DNA of 22,649 nt from an uncultured Porphyromonadaceae bacterium (GCA_900548875.1 URMA01000045.1:1-22649), one strand, 5' to 3'; positions 1 through 8,584 are shown, counted from the first letter of the stretch. The notes: a model not told the origin generated them from the letters alone. Made by a program: numbers and translations.

Positions 1-1
1 A

Positions 2-862
2 GGGGTAGCCGGTGAAATCGGTGCTGATGTGCCGCTTTTTGTGGCGATTGTGGTTGGAGGTGCGTTTTTCGGCGACAATCTTTCGTTCATTTCCGATACG
101 ACAATCACTTCCACCCGTTCGCAGGGTTGCAATATGAGCGACAAGTTCAAGGTGAATATTTGGCTGACCCTTCCTGCTGCTGTGGTCATTCTTATCGTCT
201 ATGCCTTGATGGGAAGCAATTTGCAGGTGCCGCTCAATGTGCCGGATGCCAACTGGATACTGGTCGTGCCCTATATGCTGGTGATTGTCACCGCCATAGC
301 GGGGCTGAATGTGTTGCTGGTACTGCTGCTCGGCATTGTGTCGTCGGTGTTTTTCGGCTGTCTGTTTACCGATGTGTCGCTGTTCGACATGCTGGGTTTT
401 ATGGGCGAGGGGGTGGATTCGGTCGGCAATCTGATTATTGTCACGCTTCTGGCTTCCGGCATGCTGGGCGTTATCAAGCATAACGGCGGGATTGTCTTTA
501 TCATCGAACGACTTTCATCGGGTATCCGCGGAAAGCGTGGGGCACAGGCTGCCATTTCGTTTCTGGTCGGTATCGTGAACGTGTGTACGGCCAACAATAC
601 GATTGCCATTATCACTGTCGGCAGTCTTGCTCGGGAAATTTCCGAAAAATACGGGCTCGACAACCGTAAGACGGCCAGTCTGCTGGACACTTGCTCCTGT
701 GTCGTGCAATGCCTGTTGCCCTACGGCGCGCAAGTGCTGATGGCGGCTTCGCTGGCGTCGGTTTCTCCGGTAGCCATTGTTCCGTATCTGTATTATCCGT
801 TTGCCCTCGGGCTGATGGTAGCGCTTTCCATTCTGTTTCAGTTTCCCAAGCGCCACTCATAG
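2..862 (+). CDS. Na+/H+ antiporter, NhaC family (5' end missing)
   Basis: Inner-membrane sodium/proton antiporter used for pH and sodium homeostasis. The reading frame is open from base 2, so the N-terminal part lies outside the window; about 286 codons remain, ending in TAG at 860-862. The visible part starts with the segment GAFFGDNLSFISDTT followed by TRSQGC, a pattern characteristic of NhaC-type antiporters, then gives about six strongly hydrophobic stretches separated by short loops (for example the VNVCTANNTIAIITVG region near base 580). It ends in a short basic tail (FPKRHS). The gene converges on the M16-like gene with only 5 bp between the stop codons and no T-tract terminator in between. 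Family call is firm; ion specificity cannot be read from the sequence. Confidence 0.9.
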   Translation, partial: GVAGEIGADVPLFVAIVVGGAFFGDNLSFISDTTITSTRSQGCNMSDKFKVNIWLTLPAAVVILIVYALMGSNLQVPLNVPDANWILVVPYMLVIVTAIAGLNVLLVLLLGIVSSVFFGCLFTDVSLFDMLGFMGEGVDSVGNLIIVTLLASGMLGVIKHNGGIVFIIERLSSGIRGKRGAQAAISFLVGIVNVCTANNTIAIITVGSLAREISEKYGLDNRKTASLLDTCSCVVQCLLPYGAQVLMAASLASVSPVAIVPYLYYPFALGLMVALSILFQFPKRHS

Positions 863-867
863 GCGGT

Positions 868-2163
868 TCAGCCGATGATGTCCTTGTCGCCGGCGAGCAC
901 AGTGAGCGCCTGTTCGGGAACGAGGTATTTCTGTGCCATTTCCATCAGTTTTTCCGGTGTGATTTGTTGCAGAATGCTGACCTGGTCGTCGAAATAGCTC
1001 TTCGGAAACTGGTAGGCTATCATGGTCGTGTAGTATTCGGCGATGGAAAAAGGCGTGTCGAGGGTACGCGCCAAGTCGCACAGCATATAGGATTTCAGGC
1101 GTTCGAGTTCTTCCTTGCCGATCGGTTCCTGTCGCAGCCGTTCCATTTCCTTTCCGATTTCCTCCACAACGGCACGGGTATAGCGGTTGTCGCATTGGCT
1201 GAAGACCGTGATGAACGAGTGGTCGAGCATTCCCAGAAGGGAAGCGGAAATGCCGTAGGTATAGCCTTTGTCTTCGCGGATGTTGGTCATGAGCCTGCTG
1301 CCGAAATAGCCACCGAAAGCCGTAATGAGGATGCGTAGCGGCAAATAGTCGGGATGGGAGCGGAGAATGGCCGGCAATGTCATTTTGACGGCGCTCTGCA
1401 TGGTTCCTTGTTTGTGGACCACAATGGTTGTCGGATGGTAGGCGGCGTGCGGGCTGTCGGCGGCACTTTGGCGCGAGGCCGCGTTTCGCCACGGTTGTCC
1501 CCAGTAGCGGTTCAGCTCGTTCAGAATCTTGTCGGTGACAATGCCGGAAATCAGCAGGGTGGTGTTGTCCGTTCCGAACCATTTGTCATGGAACTCCTTT
1601 ACCGACTCTCGGGTAATTCTTGTTATTTTCCTGACATCGGGCATATTGCCCAGCGGATGCGTGTCACCGTAGAACTGTCGTGAAAACTCAGCATTGGCCA
1701 GATAGTCCACCTTCTCCAGATTGGTCGCCAGCCGTTGTGCCGACAGGGTCTTGATGTTGCCGAGTTCCTTTTCCGGGAAGGTCGGCTGCCATATCATGTC
1801 GCGGAACACCGGTATCACCTCGCCGAAATGGCGGTTGGTGGAAAACAATTTGGCTGAAATATGGTGGAGTGAGGCATTGGCGCCGAACCATGCCCCATAG
1901 TAGTCCAGATTTTCGGCAATTTCCTTGCCGCTGCGTCCGGCTGCCCCTTCCGAGAGGAGCGAGGCGGTGACGTTGCTCTCCATAAACGCCGTTTCGTCGC
2001 ATCGGCCGCCTTTCATGATGAGGTCAAGTTTCGTCACCTGCTGGTCGCCGGTATTCAACACATAGACGGGAATACCGTTGTCCAGCCGGATGAGCTCCAG
2101 TTTGGGCAGCGAAAAACTTCCGATTTGTCGGATGGCAGGCTCTTGGGTTCTGTCGATAGGCAT
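868..2163 (-). CDS. M16-family (insulinase/processing peptidase-like) protein, zinc site missing
   Basis: A 431-residue protein with the two-lobed fold expected of M16 peptidases. Residues 20-215 match the N-terminal lobe and residues about 240-430 the C-terminal lobe. The C-terminal lobe keeps the FGGYFGSRL (283-291) and REDKGYTYG (296-304) segments, which match the conserved substrate-binding Arg/Tyr region of the family. At the place where an active member has HxxEH (about residues 64-68), this protein reads NVTAS, so the zinc-binding His/Glu residues are absent and it is probably not a peptidase. Such non-catalytic subunits normally pair with an active M16 partner, which is not in this window. 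No signal peptide is visible, suggesting a cytoplasmic location. It begins 5 bp after the kdsB stop codon and is probably co-transcribed with kdsB. Confidence 0.85.
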   Translation of the reverse strand: MPIDRTQEPAIRQIGSFSLPKLELIRLDNGIPVYVLNTGDQQVTKLDLIMKGGRCDETAFMESNVTASLLSEGAAGRSGKEIAENLDYYGAWFGANASLHHISAKLFSTNRHFGEVIPVFRDMIWQPTFPEKELGNIKTLSAQRLATNLEKVDYLANAEFSRQFYGDTHPLGNMPDVRKITRITRESVKEFHDKWFGTDNTTLLISGIVTDKILNELNRYWGQPWRNAASRQSAADSPHAAYHPTTIVVHKQGTMQSAVKMTLPAILRSHPDYLPLRILITAFGGYFGSRLMTNIREDKGYTYGISASLLGMLDHSFITVFSQCDNRYTRAVVEEIGKEMERLRQEPIGKEELERLKSYMLCDLARTLDTPFSIAEYYTTMIAYQFPKSYFDDQVSILQQITPEKLMEMAQKYLVPEQALTVLAGDKDIIG

Positions 2164-2168
2164 AACGG

Positions 2169-2918
2169 TCAGTCATTGAGGAGGGTAAGGGCTTTGGCAA
2201 GGTCTTCCGGCGTATCGATGCCGATGGTCTCGTGTTCGGTGATACCTACCTTGATTTTATAGCCGTTTTCCAGCCAGCGCAACTGTTCGAGCGATTCTGC
2301 CAGTTCGAGCGACGACTGTGGAAGTCGGGTGATTTCCTTCAGCGTTTCAGCGCGGTAGGCATACATGCCCACATGCTGATAGTAGGTGTGACGGTTCGCC
2401 CAGTCGGCCGTTTCCGCCCCGCGTACGAACGGGATGACCGAACGGGAGAAATAGAGGGCAAAGCCGCGGTTGTCAAACACTACCTTCGGTTTCGTGTTGT
2501 CGGCCAGTGCTTCGAATCCCTTCGACGGGTCAAAGCGGCGGACCAGAGTGGCAATCTGCGTTTCCGGGTCGGCGAAGCATTGTTTGATTTCTTCAATTTG
2601 GTCCGGATGGATGAACGGTTCGTCCCCCTGGATATTGATGATGACATTGGCATCACTGCCGATGTTGCAGTAGGCTTCGTAGCAGCGGTCAGTTCCGCTG
2701 CGGTGGTGTTCGCCTGTCATAACGACATCGCCGCCGAACGCTTTCACCGCTTCGTAGATGCGGCTGTCGTCGGTGGCTACTACTGCATGGTCGAGAGCTT
2801 TTCGCGCCTGTCGCCAGACGCGTTCAATCATTGTCATTTCTCCAATTTTGGCCAGGGGCTTGCCCGGAAACCGGGAGGAGGCGTAGCGTGCCGGTATGAT
2901 ACCTATAAATTTTTCCAT
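2169..2918 (-). CDS. kdsB: 3-deoxy-manno-octulosonate cytidylyltransferase (CMP-KDO synthetase)
   Basis: Activates KDO with CTP to CMP-KDO, the donor for the inner core of lipopolysaccharide; a cytoplasmic enzyme. The N-terminus carries the nucleotide-binding signature IPARYASSRFPGKPL (residues 8-22), followed by ATDD (48-51) and NIQGDEPF (95-102), all typical of KdsB. With the start at 2918 (MEKFIGIIPAR) the protein is 249 residues, matching the usual size of about 250. A longer frame starting at 2963 would add 15 residues (MFIGTMPYPLKKRTL) before the conserved start of the family, so I reject it. It is the first gene of a two-gene minus-strand operon with the M16-like protein, and a TAnnTTTG element lies about 70 bp upstream of the start. 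Confidence 0.95.
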   Translation of the reverse strand: MEKFIGIIPARYASSRFPGKPLAKIGEMTMIERVWRQARKALDHAVVATDDSRIYEAVKAFGGDVVMTGEHHRSGTDRCYEAYCNIGSDANVIINIQGDEPFIHPDQIEEIKQCFADPETQIATLVRRFDPSKGFEALADNTKPKVVFDNRGFALYFSRSVIPFVRGAETADWANRHTYYQHVGMYAYRAETLKEITRLPQSSLELAESLEQLRWLENGYKIKVGITEHETIGIDTPEDLAKALTLLND

Positions 2919-2985
2919 AAGTGTTCGTTTTTTGAGGGGATAGGGCATCGTTCCGATGAACATGGCGCATGCCGCATCCTTTTTG

Positions 2986-2993
2986 CAAAGGTA
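2986..2993 (-). promoter_or_regulatory. Promoter -7 element for kdsB operon
   Basis: Read on the minus strand the bases are TACCTTTG followed by CA, a full match to the Bacteroides primary sigma factor -7 consensus TAnnTTTG. No TTTG is found 18-21 bp upstream, so only the -7 part is supported. Transcription from here would give a leader of about 60 nt before the kdsB start. Confidence 0.5.
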
Positions 2994-3093
2994 GTCTTTT
3001 TTTTACGAATCTTTCTTCATTTGTCCGGGATTGGCTAAAATTTCGGATAAATTAGTGAATTAGTTATAAAATTGTAATTATTTCAATTTTAAA

Positions 3094-3125
3094 TTTGTTT
3101 CTCAAAAATATTCCGTTTATATTTG
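3094..3125 (+). promoter_or_regulatory. Bacteroides-type promoter for the ECF sigma gene
   Basis: The -33 element TTTG (3094-3097) and the -7 element TATATTTG (3118-3125) are separated by 20 bp, the known optimum for the Bacteroidota housekeeping sigma factor. The surrounding 60 bp are very AT-rich. Transcription should start near 3130-3133, giving a leader of about 80 nt. Confidence 0.75.
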
Positions 3126-3130
3126 CATTG

Positions 3131-3180
3131 TCTCCCGACGGAATGGGCGGCCGACGTTGGTCCGCTTCGCGGTTCGGAGA
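3131..3180 (+). other. GC-rich structured leader of the sigma gene
   Basis: Directly after the predicted transcription start, TCTCC (3131-3135) can pair with GGAGA (3176-3180), extended by GA/TC after a one-base bulge. Inside is a compact hairpin CCGC-TTC-GCGG (3162-3172). GCGG at 3147-3150 could instead pair with CCGC at 3162-3165, so two foldings compete. CCGACG occurs twice (from 3135 and from 3151). The function is unknown; this is simply an unusually structured 5' leader in an AT-rich region. Confidence 0.4.
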
Positions 3181-3213
3181 CAAGAACAGTCGTAAAACCC
3201 TAATCAGACAAGT

Positions 3214-3720
3214 ATGAACAAAGACAATTTCTACAACAGGTTAATCGGTCTTCAAAGCAACATGAAGAATTTTGCACTGTCCTTGACAGCCAATCAGGAC
3301 GATGCCGATGATTTGCTTCAGGAAACCTATCTCAAGGTGCTTGACAACCAGAACAAGTTTGTGGACAATACGAATTTAAAAGGGTGGGTGATGACTATCA
3401 TGCGGAATATATTCATCAACAATTACCGGCGTGTGGTGCGCAGCCGGACGCTGATTGACACGACGGACGATTTGTTTCATCTGAACCTTCCGCAGGATTC
3501 TGGCTATACCGCTCCGGACGAGTCGTATGGCGTTTCGGAGATAACGGATGTCATCAATTCGTTCAGCGATGAACTTCGTCAGCCGTTCTCCATGTTTCTG
3601 GCCGGCTACAAGTATAATGAGATAGCCGAGGAAATGAATATACCGTTGGGAACGGTGAAAAGCCGAATTTTCTTTGCACGGAAACGCCTTCAGGAAATTC
3701 TGAAGGATTATAAGGCATAG
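3214..3720 (+). CDS. ECF-type RNA polymerase sigma factor
   Basis: A 168-residue sigma-70 family factor of the extracytoplasmic-function class. Region 2 spans about residues 10-77, with DDADDLLQETYLKV (29-42) for core binding and the NLKGWVMTIMRNIFINNYRR segment (54-73) for -10 recognition. Region 4 spans about 115-163 with the helix-turn-helix YNEIAEEMNIPLGTVKSRIFFARKRL. There is no region 1.1 or region 3 and no C-terminal extension. The gene stands alone between its own promoter and terminator. No anti-sigma gene adjoins it, so it is an orphan ECF factor whose control is probably at transcription, leader or protein level rather than by a co-encoded anti-sigma. The target genes cannot be inferred from the window. 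Confidence 0.92.
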   Translation: MNKDNFYNRLIGLQSNMKNFALSLTANQDDADDLLQETYLKVLDNQNKFVDNTNLKGWVMTIMRNIFINNYRRVVRSRTLIDTTDDLFHLNLPQDSGYTAPDESYGVSEITDVINSFSDELRQPFSMFLAGYKYNEIAEEMNIPLGTVKSRIFFARKRLQEILKDYKA

Positions 3721-3783
3721 TGCAGGGGTCGTTTCCTGAAGCGGCTTTTCGACACAGACAGCAACACTTTTTTCTTATAGCAG

Positions 3784-3824
3784 GCAGGCGGCAGCATGGT
3801 ATTCCAGACTGCCGCCTGCTTTTT
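3784..3824 (+). terminator. Rho-independent terminator after the ECF sigma gene
   Basis: A perfect 11-bp inverted repeat, GCAGGCGGCAG (3784-3794) with CTGCCGCCTGC (3809-3819), has a 14-nt loop and is followed by TTTTT. The T-run is only on the plus-strand side, so it serves the sigma gene. The hairpin might also slow tamB transcripts arriving from the other side. Confidence 0.9.
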
Positions 3825-3846
3825 ATCTCAAGTCTGCGGTTGGCAT

Positions 3847-6800
3847 TTATTGCGGAACAACCGGCTTGCGCTTGTTGTCGGGCAGCACCGAATCGCTTCG
3901 TTCCGGTACGGTCGTAGCCGGGAGGGAATCGGCAGGCATGGCCGCTTTCTTTTTGTCCGACTTTTTGAACAGCCGTTCGAAGTCATATTTGAACACGACA
4001 CCCACACCCTGCGTTGTCAGGGCATTGCGCACATAATAGTTTTCGTCGTTGTAGCGGTTGTAGGCTTTCAGACGGATATTCCCGCTTTTTGTCAGCAGGT
4101 ACTCTATGTCGAAGTCGCCGATGAAATTGTTGCTGTTCATCGCATTGTCGCGATAGCCGAAATTGCCGTTCAGCAGCAGTCGGTTGTTCAGCAGTCGGCT
4201 GGAGAGGGCAAGTTCCACTTCCATATCCGAGAAGTCGCCCTTGTCGCTGTGGAAATTCGGCGCGATGCTCCATTTGTCGCTGAGCTGTCCCAAGATGTTC
4301 GACAGTTGGTTGGAAATCGTGGAGGAGGCCACCGATGCCAGTTCGCTGTTCTTGTTGGTGTTGCCCATGTATTCCGGCGTATAGAAGCGGCTCAGGGCCA
4401 GCAGATAGATGATTTGCCGGTTCATCATGTCGTCGGTACTGATAATGCTTCGCACTTTTCGGTATACATCCTGCGTCAGTGTCGGGAACTCGAGGTCGAA
4501 CGTAATGCTCGGCTGGGAAATGATGCCGGAAAGATTCAGCAGCGCATTGACCGGAACAACGGTTCGGTTCAGTTCCTTGTCCTGTGCAAACGACTCGTCA
4601 AGGTCCTGAAGGTTGGCGTTCAGCGAGTAGGCGGCCGAAAGGTCCACGTTGGCGCTCATCGGGTCGCCGTGGAAAGATATCGTACCTCCCTGCTTGATGG
4701 TGAAATCACGCATGATGATGTCCTGCAACGTGAAGTTGTAGTGTCCCTCTTCCACCGTATAGCTTCCGAACATCTTCATGTCGCGGTCGGAAGCATATTC
4801 CAGACGGAGGTTGCCGTTTCCCGTAGCGCGGATTTTGTCGCCTCCGTTCGGGTCCATCACCAAGGTAATGGCAATGTCAGGATTCAGGTCGGCCTGGAGG
4901 TTCATGCTGAAGATGGACGGATTGGCCTCCTGTTGCTGTTCTCGGTTCAGTTTTTTCAGGAATTCAGGCGTTTCCTTTTCCCGTTCCGCTTCTTCTTTTT
5001 CTTTCCGCTTGTCGGTAAAGGTGATGAAGGTATATTCGCTGGCTTCCTGACGGTCGGACAGCGTGAACGTGAAACTGGAAGACGGTGCCGCCGACACGTT
5101 GAGGTCCAGATTGACGAAGCCCGGACGTCCTCTCACGAACGCGGAGCCGCTGGCAAATACCCTCCCGTACCAGATGGGATTCTGTCGTTCCGTAGTGTTG
5201 AAGCCCAACAGGTTGTGGATGTCCGTGAAGGAGAAATCGAAGTTGGCTTCCTTGAAATTCTTATGGGTAATCCGTCCGTTGAGGGTGGCGGTGTTGCCGT
5301 AATCGTCGCGTACGGTTGCTTGGGGCAGCACGATAAGGTCGGGGTCCAGCAGTACGGAGTCCGACACGGTATAGTAGACGTTCGTGAAGTCGAGTTTCAT
5401 GCGGAAGTCTTCCGCATAGAGCCGTCCGCGCATGTTTATGTTCTTGAATGTGCCGAAAAGCAGGGCCTCGCCCGAGGCTACACCGCTGATTTCGGAGGAG
5501 AAGGCCGACATGAACGGTTGCAGTATCTTCACATTCATGCGGTCGGGACGGAAGTGAAACGACAGCGAATCGCGAGCCAGGTAGACGATGCCGCGGACAT
5601 ACGATTCCCTTCCGTTGTATTGATGGATGTCGGCGTTGATGACAATGCCTTTGTTGTCGTTGTCCCAGTAGCTTTTCAGGTCGGCATCTCCCAGTACGGC
5701 ATCATTATAGGAGAATCGGCTGACAAATAGATTGTCGGTGTTCAGACGGGGTGAGCCGGAAAGGACTCCGGAGGCATAGAAGTCTCCCGTGGCATTTCCG
5801 CTGAACGTCACGTGGTTGATTTTCAGCGTTTCGAAAATATAGCCGAGGTCAATGTCCTGCAGGTTGATTTTCACTTCATCCTCATGGCTTGCCGATATAA
5901 ATCCGTTGGCCTTAATGAACTGATTTTCCCGGTTGACGTTGATGTCGCGCAGTTCGATACGCTTGTCGCGGATATTGATTTTTGCCTTCTCAATCTGCCA
6001 GGCAGTGTCGTTTACGAAAAATTGTGTGGGGTTGACGTCGATGTTGGCGACGATGCTGTCGGGCGCTGTCTTTTTCACCAGGGTCGACAGGCTGATTTCT
6101 CCGGCAAATTTCTGTTTCCGGTCGTAGTGCCATGCAATGTCGGTATCCAGTCGGTCGTTGGCGGCATTGCCGTTAAGGATAAGGGTGATATTGCCGTTCT
6201 TGTGGTCGAGCTGAGTGGTGGCGGTCAGCGTACACAGGTCGCTGATGCCGTCGATGTTAACAGAAAGGCTCGTGCGTTCTATCACCTTGTTGCCTTGCAT
6301 GATATAGCGTGCGGCCACGCCGAGATTGGCTTTTTTCAGCGGCTCGTTCACCGAACCGTTGATATTGATGGGGTGGACCACCTGAATCGGAAGGTGGAAA
6401 AACTTCGTCAGCTCGTTGTTTTCGGATGCCGTAAATGAGAAGTTGAACACATTTTCTCCTTGCAGCGGTTCCGGCTGTCCTGATTTCTTGTTTTTGGCTG
6501 TCGGGTTTTCTTCCGTCTGTCCTGCCATCAGTGACGGGAATGCCGTGGAAAGAATATTTTTCATGGTGGGGACAAGACGTGCAAAATTGATTTTTCCGTC
6601 AATATGTCCGTTCAGAAAGTCGGTGTTGACGGTCATGTATTTGCCATCATCCTTTTTCCGTGAGGAAAGGTCGAAATGGTCGATGTGCAGGCCGTTGTTG
6701 TCGGCATCCGCATAGTGGATGCCGGAAATGATGATGTCGCCTTCTATATTGTCCGGATTGTTTCCCGTAAAGGAGGCTTCCAGACGGGCGTTCAGCTTGT

Positions 6801-8475
6801 GGTCCGGGTGTTTCGTGTCAAGGTTCAGTTTGTCGAGACAAACGTCGGCCAGCAGGACATCGATATCCATCACGGAGTTTTCCCCGTCAAGTTTTGCCAG
6901 ACCGGAAACGGACAGTTGTCCGTTGGGGTCGTTGAGGGCAACGACACCTTCAACCGACTTGTTGTTGAAGATTACGTCTGTCCGGATATTTTTGTATCGG
7001 TAGTTCTTGAAGTCCAGATGGCGGATGTCGCCTTCCATTTTTCCTTTGAGATTTTTCCCATAGGAAGAACATTTCAGCTGTATGTCGAAAGCCGCTTCCC
7101 CGAGTTGGCTGTTGGCGGCAATTTTGTTCAGGTTCAGTCGGTTCGACTTAATTTGTCCGCTGTATTGGCGGAATTTCTTTTCCTTGTCGAAGGCATAGAT
7201 ACCATTGATGTATATGAGTCCGAGTCCGGAGTTGATGTTGCCGATGTAGTTGATTTTTTTCAGATCCGTTTTCAGCGTTCCGTTCAGGGTAAGGTATTGT
7301 ATGTCTCCAATCAGCTTGGTGACACTGGCATTGGCGGTTCCGTTCTTTCGGAGGAGAGTCGCCACTTCGTTCAGGTCGGCGGTCAGATTGATGTTGGGAA
7401 TGTCGATTTTTATCGAATCGGTATCCGTCAAATGGGATACAGTTCCCGATGTTTGCAGCCGTAACAGGGATTTTTCCGACTGCAGTTCGAATGTTTCCAG
7501 TTCGAGCCGGTCAGTATTGCCGCTGATGGCACAAGTGATGTAGAACGGCGAGTCGAGCAGTTTCAGTGCCGGAACGAAGGCCTGCAGATCGGCAGGGGTA
7601 ATGTAGCTGTTGCCCATGCGGAACGACAGGTTCTGACGGTCGAGTTCCTGTCCGATTTTTTTCAGTTCGGAGTAGTGCAGACGGATATTTTCCGGTGTCA
7701 GGATGGAATGAGGCAGTTCCACCTTGAGATCGCTGAGCACCAGCTCCGTCGGATGTATGCCGGCCGTGAGGCTCAGGTTCGATATTTCCAGGCCGCTTTT
7801 TTCTTTTGCTGCAAACCGCTTGATGTTGAATTCGTAATTGTCGTTGCTGATATTCGGAATCAGTATGTCGGCATTGATTTGGCTGACGGCTATGTGGTTC
7901 TTGTCAAACAGGCAGCTGTCGGTTTTTGCCGGTATGCTTTCGATGTCAAACGATGCGCGGCATTGGCGCAGCACGACAGCCTCGAATGCCAATTGGAATT
8001 TTTTAGGCTTTTGATTCGGCTTTTTGGGTTTTAAGGCATCGATAAGAAACTGCAGGTTGGTCGGACTGTCGGGCGTAGCTTTGGTGATATGGGCGTCAAG
8101 TCCGATAATTTCCGCATAATTGAAAACAATGGTCCGGTCCAGCAGCAGCGACTTGAGACTGATGCGAGCTCCCAGTTTGTCGATTTCGGCAAGCTGTTTT
8201 CCCGTTTTGTCCGGCAGGCTGACATCATAGACCACCACTTCGCTGATAGGGCTGAACGATACCTTCCCGATGGTCACGGAGGTGTTGAGCAAAGTGGACA
8301 ATTCCTTTTCCGCAATCTGGCGGATTCGGTTTTGTGCCGAAGGCAGCGAGAGAAATATGTAAATGCCGGAATATATCACTACGAGCAACAGGAGCGTAGT
8401 GACCAGGAGGCTGCGGATGATTTTATATAAAACGAAAACAGTTTTTTTCATTTTCTTTGCTGTGGTGTTGGGCAT
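3847..8475 (-). CDS. TamB-family translocation/assembly module protein (DUF490)
   Basis: A 1542-residue envelope protein. Residues about 17-43 form one inner-membrane anchor near the N-terminus (preceded by KKMKKTV). The remainder is a long periplasmic stretch of repeated beta-rich segments (D/N-x-hydrophobic-x-hydrophobic alternation), as in the bridge-like AsmA/TamB proteins that span from inner to outer membrane. The last 400 residues (about 1100-1510) correspond to the conserved TamB C-terminal domain, ending GVVFKYDFERLF, followed by a charged, proline-containing tail. In other bacteria TamB cooperates with the Omp85 protein TamA and takes part in outer-membrane protein assembly and phospholipid transport. 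Length is typical for Bacteroidota, where TamB is often over 1400 residues. The start could instead be Met9 at 8451 (MKKTVFVLYK), which has A-rich upstream bases; both give the same anchor. TamA is not adjacent. Confidence 0.9.
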   Translation of the reverse strand: MPNTTAKKMKKTVFVLYKIIRSLLVTTLLLLVVIYSGIYIFLSLPSAQNRIRQIAEKELSTLLNTSVTIGKVSFSPISEVVVYDVSLPDKTGKQLAEIDKLGARISLKSLLLDRTIVFNYAEIIGLDAHITKATPDSPTNLQFLIDALKPKKPNQKPKKFQLAFEAVVLRQCRASFDIESIPAKTDSCLFDKNHIAVSQINADILIPNISNDNYEFNIKRFAAKEKSGLEISNLSLTAGIHPTELVLSDLKVELPHSILTPENIRLHYSELKKIGQELDRQNLSFRMGNSYITPADLQAFVPALKLLDSPFYITCAISGNTDRLELETFELQSEKSLLRLQTSGTVSHLTDTDSIKIDIPNINLTADLNEVATLLRKNGTANASVTKLIGDIQYLTLNGTLKTDLKKINYIGNINSGLGLIYINGIYAFDKEKKFRQYSGQIKSNRLNLNKIAANSQLGEAAFDIQLKCSSYGKNLKGKMEGDIRHLDFKNYRYKNIRTDVIFNNKSVEGVVALNDPNGQLSVSGLAKLDGENSVMDIDVLLADVCLDKLNLDTKHPDHKLNARLEASFTGNNPDNIEGDIIISGIHYADADNNGLHIDHFDLSSRKKDDGKYMTVNTDFLNGHIDGKINFARLVPTMKNILSTAFPSLMAGQTEENPTAKNKKSGQPEPLQGENVFNFSFTASENNELTKFFHLPIQVVHPININGSVNEPLKKANLGVAARYIMQGNKVIERTSLSVNIDGISDLCTLTATTQLDHKNGNITLILNGNAANDRLDTDIAWHYDRKQKFAGEISLSTLVKKTAPDSIVANIDVNPTQFFVNDTAWQIEKAKINIRDKRIELRDINVNRENQFIKANGFISASHEDEVKINLQDIDLGYIFETLKINHVTFSGNATGDFYASGVLSGSPRLNTDNLFVSRFSYNDAVLGDADLKSYWDNDNKGIVINADIHQYNGRESYVRGIVYLARDSLSFHFRPDRMNVKILQPFMSAFSSEISGVASGEALLFGTFKNINMRGRLYAEDFRMKLDFTNVYYTVSDSVLLDPDLIVLPQATVRDDYGNTATLNGRITHKNFKEANFDFSFTDIHNLLGFNTTERQNPIWYGRVFASGSAFVRGRPGFVNLDLNVSAAPSSSFTFTLSDRQEASEYTFITFTDKRKEKEEAEREKETPEFLKKLNREQQQEANPSIFSMNLQADLNPDIAITLVMDPNGGDKIRATGNGNLRLEYASDRDMKMFGSYTVEEGHYNFTLQDIIMRDFTIKQGGTISFHGDPMSANVDLSAAYSLNANLQDLDESFAQDKELNRTVVPVNALLNLSGIISQPSITFDLEFPTLTQDVYRKVRSIISTDDMMNRQIIYLLALSRFYTPEYMGNTNKNSELASVASSTISNQLSNILGQLSDKWSIAPNFHSDKGDFSDMEVELALSSRLLNNRLLLNGNFGYRDNAMNSNNFIGDFDIEYLLTKSGNIRLKAYNRYNDENYYVRNALTTQGVGVVFKYDFERLFKKSDKKKAAMPADSLPATTVPERSDSVLPDNKRKPVVPQ

Positions 8476-8541
8476 TCACAAGAGGATGCCGTAATCTTTC
8501 CTCCGAAAAACGGGCGGGTGCGGCCTGTCGCCGCTGCGGAT

Positions 8542-8566
8542 GCCGCATTTCTGTCGGTTATGCGGC
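8542..8566 (-). other. Hairpin in the tamB mRNA leader
   Basis: GCCGCAT (8542-8548) and ATGCGGC (8560-8566) form a perfect 7-bp stem with an 11-nt loop. It lies just downstream of the tamB -7 element on the minus strand, so it would sit near the 5' end of the tamB mRNA. It may affect stability; no known riboswitch class is recognisable. Confidence 0.4.
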
Positions 8567-8576
8567 TTCTTTACTG

Positions 8577-8584
8577 CAAAGGTA
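8577..8584 (-). promoter_or_regulatory. Promoter -7 element for tamB
   Basis: The minus strand reads TACCTTTG followed by CA, matching TAnnTTTG. No clear TTTG lies at the right distance upstream. Transcription from here gives a leader of about 95 nt to the 8475 start. The element and its downstream bases closely resemble those at kdsB. Confidence 0.5.

Noticed and set aside
3214..3720. ECF sigma gene with a co-encoded anti-sigma factor
   Set aside because: No second gene follows; the strong terminator begins 63 bp after the stop codon.
3796..5730. A 644-codon open frame on the plus strand
   Set aside because: It lies entirely antisense to tamB, is rich in V, R, H and Q as shadow frames are, has no recognisable domain, and starts inside the sigma terminator hairpin.
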